A stretch of 64,000 nt of DNA from Astrobacterium formosum (GTDB taxonomy: Bacteria > Pseudomonadota > Alphaproteobacteria > Rhizobiales > Xanthobacteraceae), in the NCBI GenBank assembly GCA_030848545.1, contig JAVDCA010000014.1, forward strand, positions 62,001 to 126,000. Direction: 5' to 3'. A model generated the notes under the pieces. The model was not told where the DNA came from, did not search any database, and saw nothing but the letters and a program-made list of their open reading frames with translations. Each line of letters starts with the position of its first letter. Within the stretch, counting starts at the first letter, position 1. This document shows positions 1 to 8,206 of the stretch, one piece after another. Both the position numbers and the translations under genes were made by a program.

Positions 1-155
1 TCGATCCGGGGCGTCGCGCGGCGCTGTTCGAAGCTCTCGGTCGGCTGGGAGCGCAGGTGTGGATGACCGGCGCCGATCCGGCCGCTTTCTCGGCCCTCGC
101 GGAAACGGTCGATATCCTCGACATCACGCCGGGGACAATCACGCTGCGGCGCTAA
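1..155 (+). CDS. recF: DNA replication/repair protein RecF, C-terminal fragment
   Basis: The 3' end of a gene entering from the left edge. The frame starting at base 3 gives 50 codons, then TAA at 153-155. The residues, from DPGRRAALFEALGRLGAQVW to the MTGADPAAFSAL and ITPGTITLRR ending, match the RecF C-terminus, where the conserved 'LD..RR..L...L' D-loop/Walker B region is followed by 'Q.w.TG'. RecF is a cytosolic ABC-type ATPase that loads RecA at gapped DNA. In many bacteria recF sits in a dnaA-dnaN-recF-gyrB block; no gyrB follows within this window. The N-terminal ATPase part lies outside, so only the family assignment can be made. Confidence 0.85.
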   Translation, partial: DPGRRAALFEALGRLGAQVWMTGADPAAFSALAETVDILDITPGTITLRR

Positions 156-273
156 AGGCGAAATCGGAGCCGCGGCGCGGCGGCATCGGACATCTTTATA
201 CGAAAGCGAGCCCGCGCCCTGCGCTTTGCGCTTTGCGCTTATCCAGGCAACGGCTCCGACTGGCGTGCCGTAC

Positions 274-624
274 TCAATGCACGAACAGGAGACGGGCGAG
301 GATACCGGCGTTCATGGCGAGGACAAAGCCGAGCATCCATTTCATCAAGGTGACGTCGGTCTTCAGGGCGGCGAAGTCGGCCTTCAAGGTGGCGACGTCG
401 GTCTTCAGGGTGGCGACATCGGTCTTCAGTCCCGCCACATCGATCTTCAGGCCGGCAACGTCCGCCTTGAGCGCCGCAATGTCGCCGTCGATCTTGTCGA
501 AACGGGCGTCGTAGACTCTTCTTATGTCGGGAACGGCCAGGGCTTCGGCGGCCTTGCGCGCCTTATCCTCCGGCACGTTGACGCTGCGGAGCGCGTCGTA
601 GACCTCTGACACCATCTGCGCCAT
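274..624 (-). CDS. Small coiled-coil protein with C-terminal membrane anchor
   Basis: A protein of 116 aa from the ATG at 622-624; an in-frame upstream start (660) would add 12 residues but fits the family less well. Residues 1-48 are a charged helical region. Residues 49-91 are six near-perfect seven-residue repeats of the form ALKxDVA or TLKTDVA, which predict a coiled coil. Residues 94-113 (WMLGFVLAMNAGILARLLF) look like one membrane span. The layout resembles DUF1640/CCDC90-like small coiled-coil proteins common in alphaproteobacteria, but the function is unknown. It is convergent with recF, and no clear ribosome binding site is visible. The heptads come from a 21-bp DNA tandem repeat. 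Confidence 0.7.
   Translation of the reverse strand: MAQMVSEVYDALRSVNVPEDKARKAAEALAVPDIRRVYDARFDKIDGDIAALKADVAGLKIDVAGLKTDVATLKTDVATLKADFAALKTDVTLMKWMLGFVLAMNAGILARLLFVH
355..480. repeat. Six tandem 21-bp repeats inside the coiled-coil gene
   Basis: Units at 355-375, 376-396, 397-417, 418-438, 439-459 and 460-480, consensus roughly GTCGGTCTTCAGGGTGGCGA plus C. The middle copies are most alike and the outer ones are more diverged. Each unit encodes one heptad of the coiled coil on the minus strand, so unit gain or loss keeps the frame and changes coil length by seven residues. Confidence 0.85.
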
Positions 625-880
625 GGGTTGAATATAAGGGAGCCCACAACACCGGTCCACCCCGACTTACCTGCCGAGGCCATGGATCGCCGCGGCGACT
701 CTCGAAACGGACAACTACCTAAGCGGATTTTCCGGCGTGGCTATCTGCGCTATGAATGGCAGGCGCACGTTCCGACATGCGAGATCGTCACCCCCTCCGC
801 CCCCTCCGGTGTGCGTTCCGACGCACTTGCCAGTGGCGGCCATAACCGACGTCACGACGACGCAGCAAACGGTTTTGCAG
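625..880. other. Intergenic region upstream of uxaA
   Basis: Between the divergent coiled-coil gene and uxaA. No gene-like frame and no CTACCATGGTAG palindrome was seen here, unlike the other uronate promoters. A promoter for uxaA must lie here, but no convincing -35/-10 pair stands out by eye. Confidence 0.4.
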
Positions 881-2419
881 ATGCTCGATACACCGACGAA
901 GAAATCCGCTCCCCGCACGCTTCGTCTCCATCAGCGCGACAACGTCGTGGTGGCGGTCGACGCGATTGATCCCGGCGCCATGGCCCAGGGCGTCACGGCG
1001 ACCGCCAGGATCATGCGTGGCCACAAGATGGCGGTGCAGAAGATCGCCAAGGGCGAACCTGTCCTCAAGTTCGGCCAGATCATCGGCTTCGCCACCGAGG
1101 ACATCGCGCCCGGCAGCCACGTCCACACCCACAATTGCGGCTATGCCGAGTTCGAGCGCGACTACGCCTTCGCCAAGGACGCCCGCGACGAACCGCTGCT
1201 GCCTCCCGAGGCGCGCGCCACTTTCGAAGGGTTCCGCCGCCCCAATGGCAAGGCCGGAACGCGCAACTACATCGGCATCCTCACCAGCGTGAACTGCTCC
1301 GCCTCGGTGGCACGCTTCATGGCCGAGGCGGTCAACCGCAGCGGCATCCTGGAACAATTTCCAAACGTGGACGGCGTGGTGTCGTTCGTGCACGGCACCG
1401 GCTGCTCCATGGCGGGCCGCGGCGAAGGCTACGAGGTGATCGAACGCACATTGTGGGGCTATGCGGGGCACCCCAATCTCTCCGCCGCCCTGATCGTCGG
1501 CCTCGGCTGCGAAATGATCCAGATCGGACGGCTGAAGGAAAAATACGGCCTCATCGAGAGCGACAACTTCCATTCGCTCATCATCCAGGACAGCGGCGGC
1601 ACCAAGAAGTCCATCGAAGCCGGTGTCGCCCGCATCAAGGAGATGCTGCCGTTGGCCGACAAGGCGCGGCGCGAGAGCATTCCGGCGAGCGAACTCACGC
1701 TGGCGCTGCAATGCGGTGGATCGGACGGCTATTCAGGGATCACGGCGAACCCGGCGCTCGGCGCCGCCGCCGACCTCCTGGTGCGCCATGGCGGCACGGC
1801 GGTGCTGTCGGAAACGCCAGAGATCTACGGCGCCGAGCATCTGCTCACGCGACGCGCCCGCAGCCGCGAAGTGGGCGAAAAGCTCGTTGGGGTCATCCGG
1901 TGGTGGGAGGATTACTGCGCCAGGAACGGCGGTTCCATGGACAACAATCCCTCCCCGGGCAACAAGGCCGGCGGGCTCACCACCATCCTGGAGAAATCAC
2001 TGGGCGCCGCCGCCAAGGGCGGCACCACGACGCTCGAAGACGTCTATCGCTATGCCGACCGGATCGACACAAAAGGCTTCGTCTACATGGACACGCCCGG
2101 CTTCGATCCCGTCGGAGCGACCGGCCAGGTGGCCGGCGGCTGCAACGTCCTGTGTTTCACGACCGGGCGCGGATCCGCCTATGGGTGCAAGCCGACGCCG
2201 TCCATCAAGCTGGCCACCAACAGCGACATCTATCACCGCATGATCGACGACATGGACATCAATTGCGGCGATGTGCTCGACGGCGTGTCCATCGAAGCCA
2301 AGGGGCAGGAGATATTCGAGCACATTCTGCGCACCGCCTCGGGGGTGAGAACCAAGAGCGAATTGCTGGGCTACGGCGCCGACGAATTCGTGCCGTGGCA
2401 GATCGATCCGCCCATGTAG
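881..2419 (+). CDS. uxaA: Altronate dehydratase (UxaA family)
   Basis: A protein of 512 aa, the normal length for altronate dehydratase, which converts D-altronate to 2-keto-3-deoxy-D-gluconate in galacturonate breakdown. The N-terminal SAF domain (about residues 10-90) holds GHKMAV and SHVHTHN. The UxaA catalytic part follows with GKAGTRNY, HGTGCSM, GLGCEMIQ and LQCGGSDGYSGITANPALG, whose cysteines fit metal binding. The ATG at 881 was chosen because the family usually begins shortly before the 'RLHQRDNVVVAVD' segment; the upstream in-frame sequence is proline-rich and unlike the family. It lies 380 bp before uxaC and may have its own promoter. The related galactarate dehydratase is possible but less likely in this context. 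Confidence 0.92.
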   Translation: MLDTPTKKSAPRTLRLHQRDNVVVAVDAIDPGAMAQGVTATARIMRGHKMAVQKIAKGEPVLKFGQIIGFATEDIAPGSHVHTHNCGYAEFERDYAFAKDARDEPLLPPEARATFEGFRRPNGKAGTRNYIGILTSVNCSASVARFMAEAVNRSGILEQFPNVDGVVSFVHGTGCSMAGRGEGYEVIERTLWGYAGHPNLSAALIVGLGCEMIQIGRLKEKYGLIESDNFHSLIIQDSGGTKKSIEAGVARIKEMLPLADKARRESIPASELTLALQCGGSDGYSGITANPALGAAADLLVRHGGTAVLSETPEIYGAEHLLTRRARSREVGEKLVGVIRWWEDYCARNGGSMDNNPSPGNKAGGLTTILEKSLGAAAKGGTTTLEDVYRYADRIDTKGFVYMDTPGFDPVGATGQVAGGCNVLCFTTGRGSAYGCKPTPSIKLATNSDIYHRMIDDMDINCGDVLDGVSIEAKGQEIFEHILRTASGVRTKSELLGYGADEFVPWQIDPPM

Positions 2420-2799
2420 CGCGTTGAACGACAGGACCGCGATCTCCGCGCGAATTTTCCCCCCGCGGCGCGGCCGCCCGCTTTGCCGGCCGTCCTCCGC
2501 CTCCCGGTAGGGATGGAACTTGCTTGGCTGAAAGGGTAATTTTCCTGGCACCCTCCAATGGCTTGCAGGCGGGTCACATGCGCGATGCTGGAAATCGCCG
2601 GTGGAACCAATGAGGGCTTTCACTGAGTTGCGTCTACCATGGTAGTATTTAAGAAAGATAGTTCGGGCGACGAGTCTTTCGCGAATCGCCGCGGAAAACC
2701 CGTTGTCGAAGCCATGACGCTGGTATCGGGACCTCGCACCCCTCCCTTTGCCGCCTGCAACGCTCGCTATGGCGTTCCGTCACAAGAGGTTCAAGGTCA
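2420..2799. other. Intergenic region and promoter of the uxaC operon
   Basis: No gene-like frame. It contains the palindromic operator at 2634-2645 and an AT-richer stretch (2640-2670) that is the likeliest promoter site. The remainder, 2420-2600, is GC-rich with no clear terminator for uxaA. Confidence 0.6.
2628..2653 (+). promoter_or_regulatory. Predicted GntR-family operator upstream of uxaC
   Basis: A perfect 12-bp palindrome, CTACCATGGTAG, at 2634-2645, inside a 26-nt block (2628-2653) that recurs with a single mismatch, inverted, upstream of dctP. The block starts TTGC and ends TATTTAAG. It lies about 155 bp before uxaC. The even-spaced palindrome and the GntR/FCD gene in the same operon make it a likely binding site for that regulator; this is inferred from the shared motif only. 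Confidence 0.7.
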
Positions 2800-4221
2800 A
2801 TGAAGGCCGACACACCAGCGCTCCACCCTGACCGATTGTTCCCGGCCGATGCGGCCACCCGCGACATCGCGCGCCAGCTCTACGGCACGGTCGCGAAGCT
2901 GCCGATCATCAGCCCGCACGGGCACACCGATCCGTCCTGGTACGCCGACAACCAGCCGTTCCCCGACCCCGCCGCCCTGTTCATCAAGCCCGACCACTAC
3001 GTACACCGCATGCTCTACAGCCAGGGCATCCGGCTCGAGGATCTCGGCATCCGCCGTCTCGACGGCAGCCCGGTCGAAACCGATTCCCGCAAGATCTGGC
3101 ACCGCTTCGCCGAGAACTTCCATCTGTTCCGCGGGACGCCCAGCTGGATGTGGCTCACCCATGCCTTCGCCGAGGTTTTCGACCTGACCGAACGGCTGTC
3201 GGCGGCCAATGCCGACAAGTTCTTCGACCGCATCTCGGAATGCCTGCAGAAGCCGGAATTCCGGCCGCGGGCACTGTTCGAGAAGTTCAACATCGAGGTC
3301 ATCGCGACCACCGAGAGCCCGCTCGACGAGCTCAAGCATCATCGCAAGGTGCGCGAGAGCGGCTGGAAAGGCCGCGTGGTGACCGCCTATCGGCCCGACC
3401 CGGTGGTCGATCCCGACTTCGGCGGCTTCGCCAAGAACGTGGTCGAACTCGGCCGCATGACGGGCTGCGACACCGCGACATGGAAGGGCTATCTCGAAGC
3501 CCTGGCGAAGCGGCGGCAATACTTCAAGGAGGTCGGCGGCTGCACGTCGACCGACCACGGACATCCGACCGCCCGTACCGCCGACCTGCCCGAGGCCGAT
3601 GCCGCGGCATTGTTCGCGCGCGTGCGCAACGGCGGCGCCTCGGCGGCCGACGCCGAATTGTTCCGCGCCCAGATGCTCACCGAAATGGCGCGCATGAGCC
3701 TCGAAGACGGGCTCGTGATGCAGATTCATCCCGGCTCGTGGCGCAACCACAATCCGGTCCTGATGGAGCGCTTCGGCCGCGACATGGGCTGCGACATTCC
3801 GACCGCGACCGATTACGTGTCGATGCTCAAGCCGCTGCTCGACCGCTTCGGCAACGAGCGTGACCTCACCATCATCCTGTTCACCCTCGACGAGACCGCC
3901 TATTCGCGCGAACTCGCCCCGCTGGCCGGCCACTATCCGGCGCTGCGGCTCGGTCCGGCGTGGTGGTTCTTCGACAGTCCCGAGGGCATGCGCCGCTATC
4001 GCGAACTGGTGACCGAGACCGCCGGCTTCTACAACACGGTCGGCTTCAACGACGATACGCGCGCCTTCCTGTCGATACCGGCCCGCCACGATGTTGCCCG
4101 CCGGATCGACTGCGGCTATCTCGGCCGTCTCGTCGCCGAGCACCGGCTCGACATGGACGACGCTTTCGAGGTCGCGCGCGACCTCGCCTACAGGCTGGTG
4201 AAGTCGGCCTACAAGCTGTGA
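2800..4221 (+). CDS. uxaC: Uronate isomerase (glucuronate/galacturonate isomerase)
   Basis: A protein of 473 aa, as expected for UxaC of the amidohydrolase superfamily. It interconverts D-glucuronate with D-fructuronate and D-galacturonate with D-tagaturonate, the first step of both uronate arms. Visible motifs: LPIISPHGHTDPSWYADN near the N-terminus, TTESPLDELKHH in the middle, MQIHPGSWRNHN, and GFNDDTRAFLSIPARHDVARR near the C-terminus. ATG at 2800. It is first in an operon uxaC-uxuB-uxuA-gntR, and the next gene starts 14 bp after its stop. The palindromic operator sits upstream. Confidence 0.95.
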   Translation: MKADTPALHPDRLFPADAATRDIARQLYGTVAKLPIISPHGHTDPSWYADNQPFPDPAALFIKPDHYVHRMLYSQGIRLEDLGIRRLDGSPVETDSRKIWHRFAENFHLFRGTPSWMWLTHAFAEVFDLTERLSAANADKFFDRISECLQKPEFRPRALFEKFNIEVIATTESPLDELKHHRKVRESGWKGRVVTAYRPDPVVDPDFGGFAKNVVELGRMTGCDTATWKGYLEALAKRRQYFKEVGGCTSTDHGHPTARTADLPEADAAALFARVRNGGASAADAELFRAQMLTEMARMSLEDGLVMQIHPGSWRNHNPVLMERFGRDMGCDIPTATDYVSMLKPLLDRFGNERDLTIILFTLDETAYSRELAPLAGHYPALRLGPAWWFFDSPEGMRRYRELVTETAGFYNTVGFNDDTRAFLSIPARHDVARRIDCGYLGRLVAEHRLDMDDAFEVARDLAYRLVKSAYKL

Positions 4222-4235
4222 TGTCAGGGACGAAC

Positions 4236-5747
4236 ATGAACGACAAGCAGGCAAACCAGGCCGCCCGGCCGCGACTGTCCGAAGCCGTGCTCGGCAGCCT
4301 CCCCGCCGCCGTCCGCCGGCCGCGCTACGACCGCAAGGCCGTGACGCCCGGCATCCTCCACATCGGCCTTGGTGCCTTCTGTCGCGCCCACCTCGGCACC
4401 TACACGGAAGACGTCCTGGAGACCGGCGTCACCGACTGGGGGATCGTCGGCATCGACATGCTGGCGCCCGACATCCGCGCCGCCTTGAAGCCGCAGGACT
4501 GCCTGTACACGGTCATGACGCGTGAGGGCGGCAAGGAAGACTTCCAGGTCGTCGGTTCGTTCCTGGACGTCATGGCGACGACCGATCAGTTGCCGGCGGT
4601 GCTGGCCTGGGCGGTGCGTCCGGAAATCCGCATCGTCACCCTGACGGTGACCGAGAAGGGCTACTGCCAGGATCCCGCCACCGGCAAGCTCGACGAGAAG
4701 CATCCCGCCGTCGTCGCCGATCTCGCCAACCCGTCGGCACCGCGCAGCGTGCCCGGGATGCTGACCGAACTGATCCGGCTGCGCCGCGCCGCCGGCCTCG
4801 CCCCGTTCACCGTGCTGGTGTGCGACAACCTGATGCAGAACGGCAAGCGGGTGCGCGGCATCGTCACCCGGTTCGCTCAGTTGCGCGATCCCGAGCTCGG
4901 CCGCTTCGTCGAGGACAACATCCTGTTCCCGTGCACGATGGTCGACCGCATCACGCCGGCGACCCAGGATGCGGAGCGCGCCGCCGTCGCTGCCGGCCTC
5001 GGCATCGAAGACCAATGGCCGATCGTCACCGAACCGTTCAAGCAGTGGGTGATCGAGGATCATTTCGCCGCCGGCCGCCCGCCCTGGGAGCTCGCCGGCG
5101 CCACCATGGTCGACAATGTCGATGCGTTCGAGATCATGAAGCTGCGCTGCCTGAACGGCACGCACTCCACCCTCGCCTATCTGGGCGTGCTCGCCGGCAT
5201 CGAGACGATCGCCGACACCATGACGGATCCCCACCTGCCGACCGTCATCCGTCGGCTGTGGGACCAGGACCTCGTCCCGACGCTCACGCCCATTCCGGGC
5301 ACCGACTTCAACGCCTACACCAAGGCGCTGGAGGCCCGTTATCGCAATCCGGCCATTCGCCATCGCACCCTGCAGATTTCCTCGGACGGCTCGCAGAAAC
5401 TCGGGCCGCGGCTCCTGGAACCGGCGCTCGAGCGTCTCCAGGACGGCGCCTGCGCGCAGGTCATTCCCCTGACGGTGGCGGCGTGGATGCGCTTCCTCCT
5501 GGGCAAGGACGACAATGGCCAGACCTACACGGTCTCCGACCCGATGGCGGATCGCCTCACCAAGCTCGCCCGCGACAACAGCGCGACCGCGGCCACGCTC
5601 TCCAAGGCACTGCTCGCGGTCGGGGACATCTTCCCGGCCGAGTTGGTTGCCGACAAGAGCTTCACCAGCGCCGTCGAGCGTCATCTCGCGAGCCTCATGA
5701 CCCGAGGAGTTCGTCAAACCCTGACGGATTTCGTCGCCGGCCACTGA
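4236..5747 (+). CDS. uxuB: Mannitol dehydrogenase-family oxidoreductase, likely fructuronate reductase
   Basis: A 503-aa NAD(P)-dependent polyol dehydrogenase-family enzyme. The Rossmann segment ILHIGLGAFCRAHLGTYTED (about residues 40-60) is followed by LTVTEKGY, VCDNLMQNGKRVRGIVTRFA, MVDRITPAT and the substrate-domain signature around ELAGATMVDNVDAFEIMKLR. The ATG at 4236 has AGGGA five bases upstream; an in-frame ATG at 4221 overlapping the uxaC stop has no such site. With uxuA downstream, D-fructuronate to D-mannonate is the likely reaction. No separate tagaturonate reductase (uxaB) is seen here, so it might serve both arms. Mannitol or other polyol dehydrogenase activity cannot be excluded. 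Confidence 0.88.
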   Translation: MNDKQANQAARPRLSEAVLGSLPAAVRRPRYDRKAVTPGILHIGLGAFCRAHLGTYTEDVLETGVTDWGIVGIDMLAPDIRAALKPQDCLYTVMTREGGKEDFQVVGSFLDVMATTDQLPAVLAWAVRPEIRIVTLTVTEKGYCQDPATGKLDEKHPAVVADLANPSAPRSVPGMLTELIRLRRAAGLAPFTVLVCDNLMQNGKRVRGIVTRFAQLRDPELGRFVEDNILFPCTMVDRITPATQDAERAAVAAGLGIEDQWPIVTEPFKQWVIEDHFAAGRPPWELAGATMVDNVDAFEIMKLRCLNGTHSTLAYLGVLAGIETIADTMTDPHLPTVIRRLWDQDLVPTLTPIPGTDFNAYTKALEARYRNPAIRHRTLQISSDGSQKLGPRLLEPALERLQDGACAQVIPLTVAAWMRFLLGKDDNGQTYTVSDPMADRLTKLARDNSATAATLSKALLAVGDIFPAELVADKSFTSAVERHLASLMTRGVRQTLTDFVAGH

Positions 5748-5765
5748 CCCTGCCTCCACCCGATT

Positions 5766-5790
5766 CCGCGCCGGACGCTTTCCGGCGCGG
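5766..5790 (+). other. Intercistronic hairpin between uxuB and uxuA
   Basis: A perfect inverted repeat: CCGCGCCGGA (5766-5775), loop CGCTT, TCCGGCGCGG (5781-5790). It lies in the 76-bp gap between uxuB and uxuA and is not directly followed by a T run. It looks more like an RNA-stability or expression-balancing hairpin than a full terminator. Confidence 0.6.
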
Positions 5791-5823
5791 CATCCCGAAA
5801 AGCGTTTTCTAAGGAACAGATCG

Positions 5824-7014
5824 ATGGAACAGACATGGCGATGGTTCGGCCCCGACGATGTGGTGACCCTGGAGAACGCCAAGCAGGCGGGCGCCACCGG
5901 AATCGTCACGGCCTTGCACCATATGAACCAGGGGCAGGTCTGGACGACGGACGAGATTCTCAAGCGCAAGGCTGAAGTCGAGGCCGCCGGGCTGGTGTGG
6001 TCGGTGGTCGAGAGCATCGGCGTCGGCGAGGAGATCAAGACCCGCACCGGCAATTACCGCGAGAAGATCGACAACTACAAGCAGTCGATCCGCAACGTCG
6101 CCCGCGCCGGCGTCAAGGCGATCTGCTACAACTTCATGGTCATCACCGACTGGACGCGCACCAATCTGATGTACAAGCTGCCGACCGGCGGCTACGCGCT
6201 GCGCTTCGACAGCATCGATTTCGCGGCCTACGACATCTTCGTGCTGCAGCGCAAAGGCGCGGAGGCGAGCTATACGCCGGAGCGCGTCGCGGCCGCCAAG
6301 AAGCGCTTCGAAACCATGCCGGAGGAGAAGAAGAAGGAGCTTGAGCTCAATCTCATCGACTGGCTGCCGGCGCGCGACTTCGCCTACGACCGCAACAGCT
6401 TCAAGAAGATGCTCGAACTCTACGGCGAGATGGGCTCCGAGGATCTGCGCGCCAACTTCTTTGAGTTCCTGCGCGAGATCACGCCGATCGCCGAGGAGGA
6501 GGGTGCGCGCCTGTGCATCCATGCCGACGACCCGTCCTTTCCGATCTTCGGGCTGCCCCGCGTCATGTGCAGCGCCGACGACGTGCGGGCGATGTTCAAG
6601 GCGATCCCGCAGGAGGCCTGTGGCCTCACGTTGTGCACGGGCTCGTTCGGCTCCAACCTCAAGAACGATCTGGTGGCGATGGCGAAGGAGTTCGGCCCGC
6701 GCATCCATTTCGTCCATCTGCGCAACACCACCCACGAGCCCGACGGCTCGTTCTACGAGGCCGAGCATCTCGGCGGCCACACGGATCTCGTCGGCGTGAT
6801 CGCGCAGCTCATGTCCGAGGAAGACCGTCGCGCCAAAGAGGGGCGCGCCGACGCGCAGATCCCCATGCGGCCCGACCACGGCCACCTGCTCGGCACCGAT
6901 TTCGGCAAGAAGATGAATCCCGGCTATTCGTGGGTCGGCCGCCTCAAGGGACTGGCCGAGCTGCGCGGCGTCATCAAGACCGTGGAGGCGTTCCGCTCCG
7001 GCAGAGTCTCCTGA
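5824..7014 (+). CDS. uxuA: Mannonate dehydratase
   Basis: A 396-aa UxuA, a TIM-barrel enzyme that dehydrates D-mannonate to 2-keto-3-deoxy-D-gluconate. Signatures: the WRWFGPDDVVTLENAKQAGA start, CYNFMVITDWTRT, LCIHADDPSFPIFGLPR with metal-binding His/Asp, LTLCTGSFGSN, IHFVHLRNTTHEPDGSFYEA and MRPDHGHLLGTDF. The start has AAGGA eight bases upstream. It is the third gene of the uxaC operon, and the regulator gene follows 37 bp later. Full length, no missing motif. Confidence 0.96.
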   Translation: MEQTWRWFGPDDVVTLENAKQAGATGIVTALHHMNQGQVWTTDEILKRKAEVEAAGLVWSVVESIGVGEEIKTRTGNYREKIDNYKQSIRNVARAGVKAICYNFMVITDWTRTNLMYKLPTGGYALRFDSIDFAAYDIFVLQRKGAEASYTPERVAAAKKRFETMPEEKKKELELNLIDWLPARDFAYDRNSFKKMLELYGEMGSEDLRANFFEFLREITPIAEEEGARLCIHADDPSFPIFGLPRVMCSADDVRAMFKAIPQEACGLTLCTGSFGSNLKNDLVAMAKEFGPRIHFVHLRNTTHEPDGSFYEAEHLGGHTDLVGVIAQLMSEEDRRAKEGRADAQIPMRPDHGHLLGTDFGKKMNPGYSWVGRLKGLAELRGVIKTVEAFRSGRVS

Positions 7015-7051
7015 GGATTCCAGACCACCCGATCGCAGGGACGAAACTCAA

Positions 7052-7762
7052 GTGGACCGTCGTAACACCAGGCTTGCCAGTCAGGTTTTCGTACGTCTGC
7101 GCGAAAGCATCGTGCGGGGGGAATTGCCCCCCAACGCACCGCTGTCGGAGCAGGATCTGTGCGAACGCTTCAATGTCAGCCGTACGCCGGTCCGCGAGGC
7201 GCTGATCAACCTCGCCGAAGAGGAACTGGTCGTCATCTACCCCCAGTTCGGCACTTTCGTGGCGCCGATCTCGCTGGAGGCGGTGCGCGTCGGCCAGTTC
7301 GTGCGCGAGCACCTGGAGTGCGCGCTCATCGTCGATGCCGCCGAGCGGCTCGACGATGCAGGCGCGGCGCGCGTGCGCGACGTCATCGAGCGCCAGACGA
7401 TGGCGGCGGAACTCGACGAATTCTACAATCTCGACAACGAATTCCACGCCCTGATCGCCGAATTGAGCGGCCATCCCAAGGTGTGGAACGTCATTCTCAA
7501 GGCCAAGACCCAGTTCGACCGGGTCCGCTATCTTTCGGTGCACGAACCGGCGCGAACGGCGGAAATCCTGGCAGAGCACCGCAACATCGCCGATGCCCTG
7601 ACGGCCAGGAACGCGGGCGAGGCCCAGCGTGCACTGCGCCAACATCTGCGTGCCGTATTCCTCACCGTCGAAAAGCTGGGGCTCACCGACGCCCCCCCCA
7701 CCGCGCCGCCGCGCCGTCACGGACGCCCCAAGCCGGCTCTCAACGTGAACCAGCTCTCGTAG
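7052..7762 (+). CDS. GntR/FadR-family transcriptional regulator of uronate genes
   Basis: A 236-aa regulator starting at GTG (7052) with GCAGGGA upstream. The N-terminal winged helix (residues about 8-75) includes LSEQDLCERFNVSRTPVREALINLAEEELV. A C-terminal FCD ligand domain (about 85-215) follows with conserved His/Asp positions (NEFHALIAELSGHP, EHRNIADAL) that usually bind a metal and the effector. The tail of about 25 residues is Pro/Arg-rich. It is last in the uronate operon, the position of UxuR/ExuR-like repressors. The likely targets are the CTACCATGGTAG sites at 2634, 11253 and 15077, and the likely effector a uronate or an intermediate; both are inferences. Confidence 0.9.
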   Translation: MDRRNTRLASQVFVRLRESIVRGELPPNAPLSEQDLCERFNVSRTPVREALINLAEEELVVIYPQFGTFVAPISLEAVRVGQFVREHLECALIVDAAERLDDAGAARVRDVIERQTMAAELDEFYNLDNEFHALIAELSGHPKVWNVILKAKTQFDRVRYLSVHEPARTAEILAEHRNIADALTARNAGEAQRALRQHLRAVFLTVEKLGLTDAPPTAPPRRHGRPKPALNVNQLS

Positions 7763-7962
7763 CCGCTGGCCCCGCTTCCCTCGCCATTCTGACATGGTTC
7801 GAGCCACCCGCCGCGCGAAGGCGGGTGTGAAGCGGGCGCCATCGGGGCCGCGTTCGCGCCGCAGGACCTGCGCATGACGGGACCTTGGAAGATAGTCGCC
7901 TCTCGCCGGTACTTTCTCGCGACGTAATACCTGCTTTCATTGACCTTGACCGATCCTGCTCT

Positions 7963-8092
7963 CCCGTCATTGCGGGCCCCGGGGTCCGGCCTTCGGCCGG
8001 CCCGATGACAGGCTTAAACGAAGCACTTCAGTCCTTTTTCCGGGGGTCTCTGGATTGCTTCGTCGCTTCGCTCTTCGCAACGATGAGTCACG
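7963..8092. repeat. Dispersed Hyphomicrobiales intergenic repeat, copy 1
   Basis: Non-coding sequence 'cccgtcattgcggg', a CCGGCC-TTCG-GCCGG hairpin (about 7986-8001), and the core 'tggattgcttcgtcgcttcg' near 8051. The same core recurs inverted at 13379-13500 and in degraded form at 22093-22170. It fills most of the gap between gntR and the TRAP genes. Confidence 0.75.
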
Positions 8093-8122
8093 ATCAACCA
8101 GTTTTGGTGTCAGCCACGAATC

Positions 8123-8157
8123 CGAAAGCCGCCGTAACGAGGTCATGGCGGCTTTCG
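8123..8157. terminator. Bidirectional terminator-like hairpin
   Basis: An 11-bp stem, CGAAAGCCGCC (8123-8133) with GGCGGCTTTCG (8147-8157) and a 13-base loop. It lies between the convergent gntR operon and dctM. The AAA/TTT at the stem base serves as a short U tract in either direction. Confidence 0.6.
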
Positions 8158-8206
8158 TGGTCACGAAGACAAGTTGCGGAGGCTTCCCGTCCGTCGGTTG
8201 TCGGCC

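Noticed and set aside
2797-4254. Long open frame on the minus strand opposite uxaC
   Set aside because: A high-GC antisense shadow: composition is Val/Gly/Glu/Arg-rich with no domain, while the plus strand encodes a clear uronate isomerase.
4224-6053. About 600-codon minus-strand frame opposite uxuB
   Set aside because: It has no recognisable motif and lies fully opposite a well-supported dehydrogenase and the start of uxuA.
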